A DNA stretch of 64,000 bases from Leuctra nigra (GCA_934045905.1 OW203768.1:2136316-2200315), one strand, 5' to 3'. Shown: positions 1 through 10,098, counted from the first letter of the stretch. Notes: generated by a model not told the origin, from the letters alone. Made by a program: numbers and translations.

Positions 1-464
1 ACAGGCGCACTGCACGGCACACGAGGCACTTTTAGCGCGCGATTCCCCGCACACACATGGTCAGTGCGTGCCCTCTGACCCGCGCAAGATATAACGGCGG
101 TCACGTCAGCAGTGATACCAACAGCACAACACAACACTCAACACGGTCCACAGCCAAATGTGACGAACTAGGCAAACATGGAATTTTCCCTCGATAACAA
201 CATCAATTTGGTTTGCTCAAGTTTTCAACTTTGAGAAAGTATTGATTTTGCATTTTACTTCTTCTATGGAATTGTTTCTAAATATTGACACATCGTTTTT
301 ATTTGAAAAATCAGGGCACTTCCTCTATTTTAGCAATAATTTTCATAATATATAAATAAATAAAATATGAAGTTGAATTTGTTTGTGAAGATTAACTAGG
401 AAGTTCTTGTTTTGCTGCTAATTTTGTTTGCAAGTGTTCTGCAATCTGTTCTGGAAATTACGTT
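1..464. other. Non-coding stretch left of the LINE
   Basis: The first 180 bases are GC-richer, with many CA and CG dinucleotides, and could be promoter or 5'UTR sequence of a gene outside the window. The rest is AT-rich. I see no open frame or splice-bounded exon that I can support here. Confidence 0.3.
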
Positions 465-816
465 ATGTGTCTTTATTTGCATTGAAATTATAGGTACAAT
501 ACAATACAAACAGGCGATATTCAGACATTGGGCCTGATCTTCCATATAACCTTTACTTTACCTATACCTAATAATAATATCTATGAATACATAACAATTT
601 GTAGCACTCAGTAATTGACTTAGATTAAATAAAATTAAATTAAAATTAAATAAATACTAAACATAAGAAAATTTGAGATACTGGAATCAAGTAATATAAT
701 ATTATCCTAATATGGATAATAATAGTAGGTAAAAAATATAAAAATATCTTAATTATTTGTAGGCAGTACATGTACATTGTTATAATGTTAATAATGATGA
801 ACAGTCAGTCGATAAT

Positions 817-3800
817 TCAATACAATGCCATGAATAACAAGAATAGCAAGTAAAAATAAATTGACATATATAAGACAGGCCAGAGAGGTCTTTTATATTT
901 TGGCAACTCTTTTAGGACTATTTTTTTCTCTTGTCCTCTCAGCAATAAAGCTTTATATTCAGATTTAAAAATTAATACGGACGAGGTATCTTTTAAGGTT
1001 GATGGTAAATTATTCCATATCCTCGGTCCATTGATAGAAAAAGAAGAGGAGGATACAGAGTTGTGATGATTGAAAACCAGGTTATTATTTTGTCGTGTAT
1101 GGTGATTATGTAAATCTCTAGAGAGTTGAATTTTATCATAAAGATAGGCTGGTGACTTGGTATTTATCAATTTATGCATAAAAGTTGCAAGATGTAGTAT
1201 TCTGCGGTTTTCCATGTTTAACCAGCCAAGTTTGATAAGATGAGGAGAGATCTGTTCCCTGAAGGGTGTATTTAATATGAAACGTACACATGAATTCTGT
1301 ATTTTTTGTATGCGCTGGGACGTGGTTTTGTTTATTCCCATGTATACTGCATCACAAAAGTCAAAAATCGATAGAACTAGAGATTCAGCAAGAAGTTTCT
1401 TAGTATTTATAGGTAAGTATTTCTTAAATCTGTTGAGGTATCTAATAACACCGAAAGCTTTATTGCAGCACTTATCTACATGAACCTTCCAGGTCATATC
1501 CGTATCGAACCAAACACCTAGATTCCTGGCATTATCAACCTTTTTGATGACTACCTGGCCTAATCTCACCATTTGGTTGATGTCATCGATTTTATCTAGG
1601 GCCTTTACACTGTTTGGCTTACCTAAAGGTACCAATATTGACTTTGTAGGGTTAAGTCGTAGGCCATTTTTTTTAGAATAGATCTCAATTGAAGCCAAGT
1701 CTTTGTTGAGCTCCTCTATGCTTTTGAGAATGTTTTTGACATCATTACATGAGATAAATAATTGTAGATCATCTGCATATTGGCAGACTTTGGTATGATC
1801 TACCACAGTAGGTAGATCATGCACATGTAAATTAAAAAGAAGTGGGCCTAATATGGATCCTTGGGGTACCCCATTAGCAATAGTGAGTAATTTGCTCTGT
1901 AAAGCAGATCCATTTGCTTCAACCTTGACTACTTGTTGTCTGTTTTCTAAATAGCTAGTGAAGAATTTGTTTGTAAGATTAGAAAAGCCTAGCGCTCTTA
2001 GTTTGGCTAGCAGTAGTCGATGGTGAATAGTATCAAAGGCTTTCGAATAATCAAGTAAGGTGAGCAAGCAGATACCCTTGTTTGACATGTTGTGCAAAAT
2101 CTCATCCGACATATCAAGTAAAGATGTAGTACAGCTGTATCCTGTCCTGAAACCGGACTGTTCTCTAGGAATTATATTATTTTCTTCAACATATCCTATT
2201 GTTTGCTGATACACTATCTTTTCCAAGATTTTCGAGAATGTTGGGAGGATGCTAACTGGTCTCAGATCGGTTATTTGAAGAGGGTTTGCTACCTTTGGAA
2301 GGGGAATTACAATTGCAATTTTCCATAGGTCAGGAAACGTTGATGACATTATTGCATAGTTAATGATGTTTGTGATTACATTCAAACAGAAGGGGAGGAC
2401 AAGTTTTATGATTGTGATATTAATATTATCAGTGCCAGTGGCTTTTGTTTCGATTTTACTAATGATTTTACAGATTACATCCTGGTTTACTGGTTGTAGG
2501 TAAAATCGTTCCTCAGGTTCTAGGGCATTTAGCTCATCGATTTGATTTTGTATGTCTTTCTGGAAATCTTGTGATGATCCTATCTGTATGAAGTGTAAGT
2601 TAAGTTCATTGGGGTCCGATAAGTGACCTGGTAGACTCTTATCTCCCTCCGATTTGGTCACATCAGATTTCTTTAAAAAACTCCATTTATTTGAATTGTT
2701 TAATGAGTTCAGTTTGGTGAAATGCATTCTTTTTGCTGCCCCGATGTCACGATTTATCAAATTTCTTAGATTCCTATATGTATCCCAGTCAATGTTGTTC
2801 TTGGTCTTTCGGGCTTTAGCATGAGCTTTATCTTTTTCTCCAATTGCAATTATAATATCATCAGTCATCCAGGGGGCGGGAGGTTTTGTAAATCTCTTCC
2901 TCGTCAGTGGCGCATGGTTATCAACAAGTTGTACAATTAATTTATTTAAAAGGGTCACCTTTTCATTGATATCTGGAAGTTGGTCAATATCACCCCACTG
3001 AATTTCCTCTGCCTCTTTTTTAAACATCTCAACGTTAATCCCCTTGAGATTTCTGTATTCTATATACTTCGGTTTTGTTTTCTGAACACCTATTTTATAT
3101 CTGAAGTGTACTACATTATGGTCACCATGTCCCGGAGGTGCAAGCTGACCATGTGACATAAAGTGGTTGTTGTTACATAGTATTATGAGATCTAATATAG
3201 TTGCTGAGTTGTTAGTGATACGAGTAGGCGAGTCCACTATCTGTAGCATATCCAGGTTCTCCAGTGCATCTGATAGCATTCTTTTCTCGATCGTGTCATG
3301 TAACCAGTCTACATTCATATCCCCCAAGCAAATCACATGTTCATATTTATCTCTGGTTAGTTCTAATAATTTTACACAGTTATGAACAGTTTCTGTACCT
3401 TCTCCTGGAGGTCTGTAAATTGTTAATAACGCAATTTTTATGTTTCTTATTGATAATTCAATTAACATGTACTCAAGAGTATTTCCCAGATCTTCCCTGA
3501 TAATAATCGTTTCATACTTCAGATATGATCTGATATAAATGGCTAAGCCACCCCCTCTTTTCCGTTCCCGATCTTTGCGGACTAGTGCATATCCTGGTAT
3601 GTGAATGCCTGGTATATCACCAGGTCTGAGCCAGGTTTCCGCCACACAGATCACATCAAAATTATTTTTCGTTACCATTAATTTAAACTCATCAACATTT
3701 CTAATTAGTGACCTTATATTAACATGACATATATTGAGGTACGATTTGCCTAATCTAAAAGAACTTTCTGTTACCTTGGGGCAAGTTATGTCTGCTTTTG

Positions 3801-3852
3801 CCTTACGTTTTGACTTTAATGTATTGTTTTTACGGAGAGCTGTGATTCTCCG
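817..3852 (-). CDS. LINE ORF2: APE endonuclease and reverse transcriptase
   Basis: This is the replicative polyprotein of the LINE. The first ATG is at 3676-3678 (953 aa), but the frame is open upstream to 3852, right after the ORF1 stop. That upstream part encodes the typical endonuclease start (NIRSL near 3710), which lies before the ATG, so translation probably begins further upstream. Endonuclease motifs include VICVAETWL, GDMNVDW and PPGHGDHNVV (histidine and aspartate of the active site). RT motifs follow: DLRPVSILPTFSKILEK, LLDYSKAFDTIHH, GVPQGSILGPLLFN, and the catalytic box QYADDLQLF near 1770. The C-terminal part contains SFSINGPRIWNNLP, usual in CR1/jockey-type proteins. The frame is uninterrupted and all key residues are present, so the protein may be functional. 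Confidence 0.92.
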   Translation of the reverse strand, partial: RRITALRKNNTLKSKRKAKADITCPKVTESSFRLGKSYLNICHVNIRSLIRNVDEFKLMVTKNNFDVICVAETWLRPGDIPGIHIPGYALVRKDRERKRGGGLAIYIRSYLKYETIIIREDLGNTLEYMLIELSIRNIKIALLTIYRPPGEGTETVHNCVKLLELTRDKYEHVICLGDMNVDWLHDTIEKRMLSDALENLDMLQIVDSPTRITNNSATILDLIILCNNNHFMSHGQLAPPGHGDHNVVHFRYKIGVQKTKPKYIEYRNLKGINVEMFKKEAEEIQWGDIDQLPDINEKVTLLNKLIVQLVDNHAPLTRKRFTKPPAPWMTDDIIIAIGEKDKAHAKARKTKNNIDWDTYRNLRNLINRDIGAAKRMHFTKLNSLNNSNKWSFLKKSDVTKSEGDKSLPGHLSDPNELNLHFIQIGSSQDFQKDIQNQIDELNALEPEERFYLQPVNQDVICKIISKIETKATGTDNINITIIKLVLPFCLNVITNIINYAIMSSTFPDLWKIAIVIPLPKVANPLQITDLRPVSILPTFSKILEKIVYQQTIGYVEENNIIPREQSGFRTGYSCTTSLLDMSDEILHNMSNKGICLLTLLDYSKAFDTIHHRLLLAKLRALGFSNLTNKFFTSYLENRQQVVKVEANGSALQSKLLTIANGVPQGSILGPLLFNLHVHDLPTVVDHTKVCQYADDLQLFISCNDVKNILKSIEELNKDLASIEIYSKKNGLRLNPTKSILVPLGKPNSVKALDKIDDINQMVRLGQVVIKKVDNARNLGVWFDTDMTWKVHVDKCCNKAFGVIRYLNRFKKYLPINTKKLLAESLVLSIFDFCDAVYMGINKTTSQRIQKIQNSCVRFILNTPFREQISPHLIKLGWLNMENRRILHLATFMHKLINTKSPAYLYDKIQLSRDLHNHHTRQNNNLVFNHHNSVSSSSFSINGPRIWNNLPSTLKDTSSVLIFKSEYKALLLRGQEKKIVLKELPKYKRPLWPVLYMSIYFYLLFLLFMALY

Positions 3853-4830
3853 TCACAAGTCCATAACTTCCCTTGGTTTCCTTGTGCGTTTCTTAGACGT
3901 GTGCTTATAGATCTTAGTGGGAGTGGGTTTCTTCTTCCGTTGAAGTATTTTACGAGTGCCTGATGGCGTCCGGGCAGTGACAGGGACCGGAGACGTCTGG
4001 GCCACGACTGGGTCCGGAGACGTCTCGGCCGCGACTGGGTCCGGAGACGTCTGGGCCGCGACTGGGTCCGGAGACATCTGGGCTGCGACTGGGTCCGGAG
4101 ACGTCTGGGCCGCGACTGGGTCCGGAGATGTCCGGGCAGCGACTGGGTCCGGAGATGTCCGGGCAGCGACTGGGTCCGGAGACGTCTGGGCCGCGACTGG
4201 GTCCGGAGATGTCTCGGCCGCGACTGGGTCCGGAGACGTCTGGGCCGCGACTGGGTCCGGAGATGTCCGGGCAGCGACTGGGTCCGGAGACGTCTGGGCC
4301 GCGACTGGGTCCGGAGATGTCTCGGCCGCGACTGGGTCCGGAGACGTCTGGGCCGCGACTGGGTCCGGAGATGTCCGGGCAGCGACTGGGTCCGGAGACG
4401 TCTGGGCCGCGACTGGGTCCGGAGCGACTGGGTACGCAGTCTCCGGATCTGGAGACTGCGTTGAGGCGGTGACTGGAGCCTGAGTGCGCGACATTACTGC
4501 TATGACGTTATTGTGCGGAGTTGGCTTGATGGGAGGAGGTAGTTTTTCCTTTTCGAATACTTCTTTAAGTGTGATTAATAAGGGTGGTTCTGTTATGAGA
4601 CTAGGGCTGTTCAGTGGTGTAAAATCATTCATTTTCACCAGAAGTGTAGAGTCAGTTTTGCTTATTTCTTCATTAACATGGTCTACAATTACCTTTCCAA
4701 GCTTTGCTTTTCCCCAGTGATTAAGGTGCAAGCCCTGCCTTGTATAATCTTTTTTCTTAAAAATGTTACTAGTTCTGAGGAATGTGATTTCCGCATCATT
4801 TTTTATTTCGATAAGTTTCGATAAATATTT
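3853..4830 (-). CDS. LINE ORF1, partial: esterase tail plus Pro-rich repeats
   Basis: The frame is open from about 4830 to a TGA at 3853-3855. The N-terminal part reads YTRQGLHLNHWGKAKL near 4690-4740, which resembles the C-terminal end of the SGNH/GDSL-like esterase domain found in ORF1 of CR1-group LINEs. The rest of that domain is lost by 5' truncation. It is followed by a low-complexity region of about seventeen 9-residue units of the type SPDPVAAQT, then a basic tail (RKKKPTPTK, SKKRTRKPRE) likely to bind nucleic acid. The stop codon is in the same frame as ORF2, with no intervening base. Confidence 0.8.
   Translation of the reverse strand, partial: KYLSKLIEIKNDAEITFLRTSNIFKKKDYTRQGLHLNHWGKAKLGKVIVDHVNEEISKTDSTLLVKMNDFTPLNSPSLITEPPLLITLKEVFEKEKLPPPIKPTPHNNVIAVMSRTQAPVTASTQSPDPETAYPVAPDPVAAQTSPDPVAARTSPDPVAAQTSPDPVAAETSPDPVAAQTSPDPVAARTSPDPVAAQTSPDPVAAETSPDPVAAQTSPDPVAARTSPDPVAARTSPDPVAAQTSPDPVAAQMSPDPVAAQTSPDPVAAETSPDPVVAQTSPVPVTARTPSGTRKILQRKKKPTPTKIYKHTSKKRTRKPREVMDL
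3965..4430 (-). repeat. 27-bp coding tandem repeat inside LINE ORF1
   Basis: About 17 units of 27 bp encode a 9-residue motif (S-P-D-P-V-A-A-x-T, with x = Q, R or E). The variable residue runs Q R Q E Q R Q E and then Q R R Q Q Q E Q, so part of the array shows a four-unit (108-bp) higher-order period. This suggests amplification in blocks of four. The terminal units are diverged. Confidence 0.9.
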
Positions 4831-4867
4831 TATCGAAAAAAAAACGCGGACGTTCGATTTATTTCGA

Positions 4868-5063
4868 TAAATAGGCTAATGGCGACGGATAAATGATTCA
4901 TGATGATTGGGAGAAGATGATGAAGAATGGGTCGTGAGGGCGGTCGTGACCTATTAGTGGGAACCTTCCCATCATTTGCCTCTCGACTGAGGGAAACCAC
5001 GATAAAACCTCAGTCCAAGACCTATAGGAGTACAAGCTACTGGCTGAGCCAGCTTGCTCCGTG
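4868..5063 (-). mobile_element. tRNA-derived SINE, family S1
   Basis: This is a copy of a SINE family present at least six times in the window (also 5703-6045, 6981-7186, 15446-15480, 29221-29430, 37165-37260 and 43928-45041). On the minus strand the head reads AGCAAGCTGGCTCAGCCAG, a tRNA A-box-like segment. The body contains the conserved stretch GGGAAGGTTCCCACTAATAG, and the distal end carries the GGCTAATGGCG segment in reverse. The SINE lies directly beside the 5' end of the LINE and just inside the intron that follows the orphan exon at 5096-5300. Confidence 0.7.
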
Positions 5064-5095
5064 AAGAGGATGATTGCGATATGATTGAGACTCAC

Positions 5096-5300
5096 CCGCA
5101 TGCTTCTTGCTGGCGTCTCGCTGCTGCGCATCCTGCTGCGCCTCATGCATCTCCCAGCACTTCCGCTTCCTGTGCAGCGCCTTCTCGTCTCCCCAGCGGA
5201 ACTCCTGCCCCGCGTCCGTCCACCTCTCCCCGCCCTCCACGTCGGCGTCGTCCATCTCCCTGTACTCCATGACGTCTGTCCACGCCACCTGCAGTTCCAT
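5096..5300 (-). CDS. Orphan first coding exon of an unidentified gene
   Basis: An ATG at 5298-5300 opens a 68-codon frame (MELQVAWTDVMEYREMDDAD at the start) that runs into a good splice donor, GCGG|GTGAGT, at 5096/5095 (phase 1). The third codon positions are strongly G/C biased (gtg gcg, gac gtc, gag gcg ctg), unlike the surroundings. An in-frame TGA lies six codons upstream of the ATG. The peptide is acidic, then rich in K, R, Q and W, with no motif I recognise. The rest of the gene must lie to the left, across the LINE or beyond the window. CpG-rich DNA upstream (5300-5600) looks like a promoter or 5'UTR. The family is unknown. Confidence 0.5.
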
Positions 5301-5702
5301 CCCCGACACTCGTGATCACGTCATCGCGCTGACACTCGATATCGCGCGCGCGCACTTTGCACTCGGACTCGACTTCACCACCGGATCGGGATCGTGCCGC
5401 CCTGGTTGAAGCTACTGACGACGACGTTGCATTGCAGGAAGGAGATCAGGTTGAGGAAGGCGTTGTAACAGTCGCTGCCGCCTTTACACATAATCGCGGA
5501 CGTCGTGGAGCATCGCTTGCCCACGCGGCGCGCGCACGTGGGGGAGGGTCACAGGTGGTCGGCGGCGTCACAGCTGCTGGAACAAGAGTGACAGTCAGGA
5601 CATTGTTGATTGATATTATGCATCCAACACTTTTACACGTGGATCTGAATGACATTCTCGAACCTTGTTGAGACCATAGAGATGTATTTGAGACGTCTCA
5701 CT

Positions 5703-6045
5703 GTTTAACGTCGCACTGTTCTGCAACTAGAATAATGCCGCCGGATAAATGATTGGTAAGGATGAACATGTCCATTCTTCAGTGGAAGGATCATGCAGTT
5801 CACCTTTCATCGGTGGATGGAAGGAGGCGGTCGTGGTCTATTTGTAGTGGGCGTTGAGGGCCTTATCAGGAGTAGACACTTTAGACTTAGGTATAAATCT
5901 CGAAAAACCTCAAACAGGGGGAAAATGGAATCCTTCCGGCCTGGAATCATTTCAGATCGATCCATATCGCCGTGAGATGATTCCAGGCCGGAATGATTTC
6001 GTTTGACGGCAGCGGGAAACGAACCCGGGGCCCTCGCAGTGTCAT
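5703..6045 (-). mobile_element. tRNA-derived SINE S1 copy with foldback insert
   Basis: It shares the TTTAACGTCGCACTGTTCTG end with the copy at 6981. The middle part is diverged. At the tRNA-head end it keeps a T-loop-like segment (AACGAACCCGGGG). It contains a perfect-looking inverted repeat, arms TTCCGGCCTGGAATCAT, spanning about 5933-5998. Confidence 0.6.
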
Positions 6046-6151
6046 CATTCATTTGACGAAACGACATCCGAAAGCTTGTGACTATAACACGGAATAATGT
6101 GAGTTTGTAATTGTATCGAGGTATGAGTATGACTCTCGGGTATTGCACGCT

Positions 6152-6216
6152 GGCTAATCGCGTCTTTCTTTCTGCTTGTTTACGGCTAATCGCGTCTTTC
6201 TTTCTGCTCGTTCACG
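6152..6216 (+). repeat. 32-bp direct tandem duplication
   Basis: Two adjacent near-identical copies of a 32-bp segment beginning GGCTAATCGCGTCTTTCTTT start at 6152 and 6184. Confidence 0.8.
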
Positions 6217-6380
6217 GCCTGTCGACAACTCCTACACATCGTTAGCATTGTCTTACTGATAGCTTATCACTGAGCTTTGCACAGGCCTTCGAGAAGAAAC
6301 CAAGAGATCTAGAATAGGAATCCTGCTCGTGATGTCACAGTGGTAGAAAAATGGAGGCTGCTATGGTAGGGGAAATGTGT

Positions 6381-6620
6381 CAAAGCTCTAAATAATAGCA
6401 ATAAATCATATTTATCAGATGAATATTTAACTTGAACATTTACATGTGTAAAGATAAATATTGCGTATTATTATTAGCTTGTACTTACTTAAAAATCTTT
6501 CTTTCACAAGTAATCACTCTAAATATGAGATTTGGATTGCCGCTGTCAGATTTGTTTATTCCCTATACTTTTGTAATGTAATGGTTACTATGGCAACCTT
6601 TTCTCACGCTCATAGCTTGC
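6381..6620 (+). repeat. Dispersed repeat shared with 50041-50260
   Basis: About 220 bp are closely similar to the interior of the terminal-inverted-repeat element at 49861-50389, including ATGAATATTTAACTTGAACA and GATTTGGATTGCCGCTGTCA. No terminal inverted repeats are visible here, so this is a fragment. It includes GGTTACTATGGCAACC, one base from an RFX X-box. Confidence 0.75.
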
Positions 6621-6980
6621 ACGTGACATCATCTCATTGTTGTGCGGCCATCTTGGGGATACATGTCAGAACGGCTGTCAATCTGTTTTTCAGCATATTT
6701 TTGATAGTATTTATGGTTACCTGTGCAATTGCAGGCTGCAGAAGAAGTTCTTATAGGTATAAAACCACTCATTTACAAATTATATCTTCGACTAACCGAT
6801 AATAATTAGTTTAAATCGACTTGACAGGTATACCCAAAATGGCCGAAAATATACTTTTTTACATTGTTGATGTAAAACAAAAGAAGCTCGTGCAAACTAT
6901 GAATAGGAATTCAGTTTTACATCAGATGAACTTGTACCAAACATATGCGCAAACCGTTGTGTATGATTTGTGTGTAATAT

Positions 6981-7186
6981 TTAACGTCGCACTGTTCTGC
7001 GGCTAGGCTAATGGCGCCGGATTCATGATTATGATGATGATTGGGAGATGATGGTGAAGAATAGGTGGGAAGGAGGCGGTCGTGACCTATAAGTAGGGAA
7101 CCTTCCCAGCATTTGAGGGAACTGAGGGAAACCACGAAACAACAAAAAGACAACCGGAATCGAGCCCGGGACCGCGGGAGCATTCA
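6981..7186 (-). mobile_element. tRNA-derived SINE S1, well-preserved copy
   Basis: This is the clearest copy of the family. The minus strand runs from a tRNA-like T-arm (CGGGCTCGATTCCGG, B-box-like) near 7160, through GGGAAGGTTCCCTACTTATA, to the distal end GCAGAACAGTGCGACGTTAA near 6985. The tail of this family is seen attached to an A-rich run at 15446-15480. Confidence 0.75.
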
Positions 7187-9050
7187 CATTGCACTCACAT
7201 TGGAATGTTCTTCAAATCTTCCTTAGCATGCAGAAAATACTACAATAAAGAAGGTACAGAGGATGTTAAGTACATATTATTACAATTAATTATACATGTA
7301 AACCGATATTTTACAGAAAAAAATGAAAATAATTAAAGCACGGTTTCTCGTCGCCGCTTCTCTCCCTTCCCCTCCAATCAATGGTATTTCCCAGTTACGT
7401 AAGAAACCAATCAAGCCATGCAAGTCCAGCGTCCATCTAGACAGCCTTCTGAACATGCGTCACATCTCACTGCAGCACGGGCCGTGATGGAGCCCCTATC
7501 ATCAATCACAGACACTTTCCATGCGGAAACCAGGACACGGCAAACTAGTCGGCGCCCGGCCCGGTAGGCAGCCCACAGTGTCGCCGTGTGTGGCGGGCTG
7601 CGTTCAGGCGCACTCGCATTACACCCCAACAGAATAAAACAATATGCTAATTTAGTGTATTAATCAATGACAGTTAACAATCACACCAAGGAAAATCTAC
7701 AGGATTGATAATGTCAATGGAACTCGTTAGGTTTTCTAAGATGTTACGCAAAATGCAAATGACTTATTTGAAATGTTAATGACCAGTGACCGCACACTAA
7801 AGACCTATTGTAGCTGCAACTGACGTCATAAGTTCACACAATAACCTTCATCCTTTACACTCTATTAATGAATCCACTCGGCTGACCTCACTCCCGCTCC
7901 AACTTCAAGTCAGCCGACGAAGCGATCAACAATCTGTCAATAATTCCACGACATTTCACACAGAAGACGAAATGGAACGTTTTGTTATTCGAATTATTTA
8001 CGTACACAGATTCTAGCGCACACGTGACCGCGAGTCCGGGACCGCATGCGCAGCGAGTTGTTACCAGCAGGCCGTGTCTGGCTGACTGACGTCCATCACG
8101 GCCCTCTAGATACCAGTCAGTCAGGTGGTCGGTTACTTACATCAGTGACGTCAGTTTCCAATCACTTCGTCTTGACGTCACGACACAAACACATTCCATT
8201 TCCCCACATAATCCAGTTGTTGTGTCGAGATATCTAAACGTTCCAAATTTCAAATTTTCAAATACGTTCGACGCGTGACGTCAGAGTTCGCTTTCTTCGC
8301 TGTGACGTCACGCGGCGGCGCGTGCGCGGCTTGTTAGCTGTCACGTGGTGTTTGAACTTTGCATCTAATTCGTGATTAAAAAGAAATAAAATGAGTTGAT
8401 AACGAACTAGACAATTATATGTCGAAACGGCTTTGTACAAAGCGCACAGCGAAAACCAAGGATTCACCGCATTTAACTTACTTCAACCTCTTAAATGCAC
8501 CACGTTATCATTTGATTAGGTCCATAACCTGCTGTCAAGTCAATGTCAAAAAGATAAAAACAAAATCCACCGCTAATCATGTTTTACAGACATACATTTC
8601 CACGCTAATCTTAAAAATGACTTCACCCACGCAAAAATCAACCAAAGAACATACCAAACGTGATACTGCTAAACCTGTCGATTACCTCGATGTGTGTCCG
8701 AGTTCCTTCCGACTTCTCACGGCCAGTTCGTTACACACACTCGAGTGTCCGCTGTCGAGAGCGCGATGCAAATGATGACTCTAGCTCGGCTTCTAATGTC
8801 ACGTGATGCGAGGGATTGAATTGTCTGTGATAAGATGAGTCGGGCTGATAGTTAACAAGTCTTACAGAGATTACAGAGCATGTTTCCGCGCGAGACAGGT
8901 TGTCAAACAACTGGGACAAGAAAACATGGATTGCTTGCGAAACTGTTGTCGCCGGTGTGGTGTCGGTGGAAGGCATGTAATGGTGTCAAAATGCATTGAA
9001 CAATGAGTCAGTCCTTCCCCTCACAATTCACATTATTAAGTCTCCTGCCA
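7187..9050. other. Gene-poor region with promoter-like core at 7.8-8.4 kb
   Basis: No convincing exon is visible. The segment 7400-8800 is GC-richer than its surroundings and has scattered CG dinucleotides, GCATGCGC and CACGTG motifs, and the CRE cluster listed separately. It may be the promoter or 5'UTR of the gene whose first coding exon is at 5096-5300, but no splice pair can be shown. Confidence 0.35.
7821..8310. promoter_or_regulatory. Cluster of five perfect CRE sites (TGACGTCA)
   Basis: The palindrome TGACGTCA, bound by CREB/ATF bZIP factors, occurs at 7821-7828, 8146-8153, 8173-8180, 8276-8283 and 8303-8310. A near match (TGACGTCC) lies at about 8087. One such 8-mer is expected by chance about every 65 kb, so five in 490 bp is strong clustering. 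Nearby CACGTG motifs and raised CG content support a promoter or enhancer. Confidence 0.6.
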
Positions 9051-9607
9051 ATTGAAGTAATGGATCAGGCTAATTTTTTCACGAAACTTATATTACTATA
9101 CTGGTTGTGGTCAAAATGATTTTCAGCAAGTTTGCTCCTTTGGTTTCATCGGAAACTTGATTTTGGTATCGTAGCAACTAAATCTTCTACGAAATGTTCA
9201 TAAAATACCTATGGACTATGATAATTTTGTTTCTGTGTAGGTATATCAGTAGGCAGTGACATTTGTTTCACAATTATTTTGACATTGACAGGAGTTGTTA
9301 TTCTTGGAAGTATTTGGTGAACATAAGGTTTTGGGGTAATCTAGCCAATATCTGTAGAAAAATGGCTGTGATTTTGGGAGTGACGGGAAAGTATTTTGCT
9401 TCTCTTGGATATATTGAATGCAAGGTTTTGTGGCAATCTTCCCAGTTTCTGAAGAAAATTTGACCTCTTATGTTATCCTGCAAGTGATTATTTGAGGAAT
9501 TATTTGTGATTATTTGAGGAATTATATGTGATTATTTGATAGATCAAGGTTAGATATGCTGCACACGGTGCTCGCTTATCAACGCGTTACACCGAGCGTT
9601 TTCCTAG
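9051..9607 (+). mobile_element. Helitron-like element, 3' end D
   Basis: The right end carries the shared terminal hairpin (GCTCGCTTATCAACGCGTTA, then CACCGAGCG) followed by TTTTC and a terminal CTAG at 9604-9607, with host T next, as expected for a Helitron 3' end. The left boundary is uncertain: no TTGAGCGAGCG start is visible. Parts of the body (CATCGGAAACTTGATTT) recur in the next copy. Confidence 0.65.
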
Positions 9608-10098
9608 TAAAGTGAACGCTTCCACTTGATACGATGGCTCGATTCTACGTTGTTTTTGTTTATCTGTGCTTTTCGCATTAAATGTCGAACGAAGTAACGG
9701 ATCTGGCAAAAATTTTCACAAAATATTAATTATTATCTAGTGCAGAGTGCTAATGATTCCCAGCAAAATCGGTCTATTAGTTTCATCGGAAACTTGATTT
9801 GTAGTTTGTACTTAGTTTGGCAAATCTCTGTTTGCAAATTTAAACTGGAATCTATTGACCAATCATCACCAACGTGTTGCATGTCATTGGGACCAGCATT
9901 ATAAGTGTTTTTGACAAATCTGTAATGAAAATGCTTGATTTGAAATATAATATCTCAAAATGTAGTACCTCACTTCTTTTTATCACTTCCACTTAGATAG
10001 ATTAGCATAGAGTTAGACTATCTTCAAATGGTCAAGGTATGTCGAGGGTCAGATTTCAAGGCTCGCTTATCAACGCGTTACACCGAGCGTTTTCCTAG
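9608..10098 (+). mobile_element. Helitron-like element, 3' end E
   Basis: It lies next to copy D and ends in the same hairpin and CTAG at 10095-10098, followed by T. The 5' end is not defined; it may be a truncated or tandem copy. The body shares the CATCGGAAACTTGATTT block with copy D. Confidence 0.6.

Larger units (their letters stand above)
465..4850 (-). mobile_element. CR1-like non-LTR retrotransposon (LINE), 5' truncated
   Basis: This is a long LINE read on the minus strand. Its 3' end lies near 465-480, where the minus strand reads GCAAATAAAG; the same tail motif (GCAAATAAAGA) ends the LINE fragment near 54360. Two open frames follow one another: ORF1 (3853-4830) and ORF2 (817-3852, endonuclease plus reverse transcriptase). 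A CR1-type (or near relative) assignment rests on the ORF1 tail resembling an SGNH-esterase C-terminus, an APE endonuclease at the start of ORF2, and the order of the RT motifs. The 5' end stops inside ORF1 near 4850, next to a SINE beginning about 4868. The absence of frameshifts in about 4 kb of coding sequence suggests a recent insertion. Confidence 0.9.

Noticed and set aside
3956..4483. Plus-strand frame of 175 aa with GSGDVWAAT repeats
   Set aside because: It is the antisense reading of the 27-bp coding repeat of LINE ORF1; periodicity keeps it open.
5357..5671. 104-aa plus-strand frame in CG-rich DNA
   Set aside because: CG-rich segments lack stops by composition; no splice or homology support. 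Better read as 5'UTR or promoter of the minus-strand exon.
6461..6802. 113-aa plus-strand frame
   Set aside because: Lies mostly in a dispersed repeat also found at 50041-50260; low-complexity, no motif.
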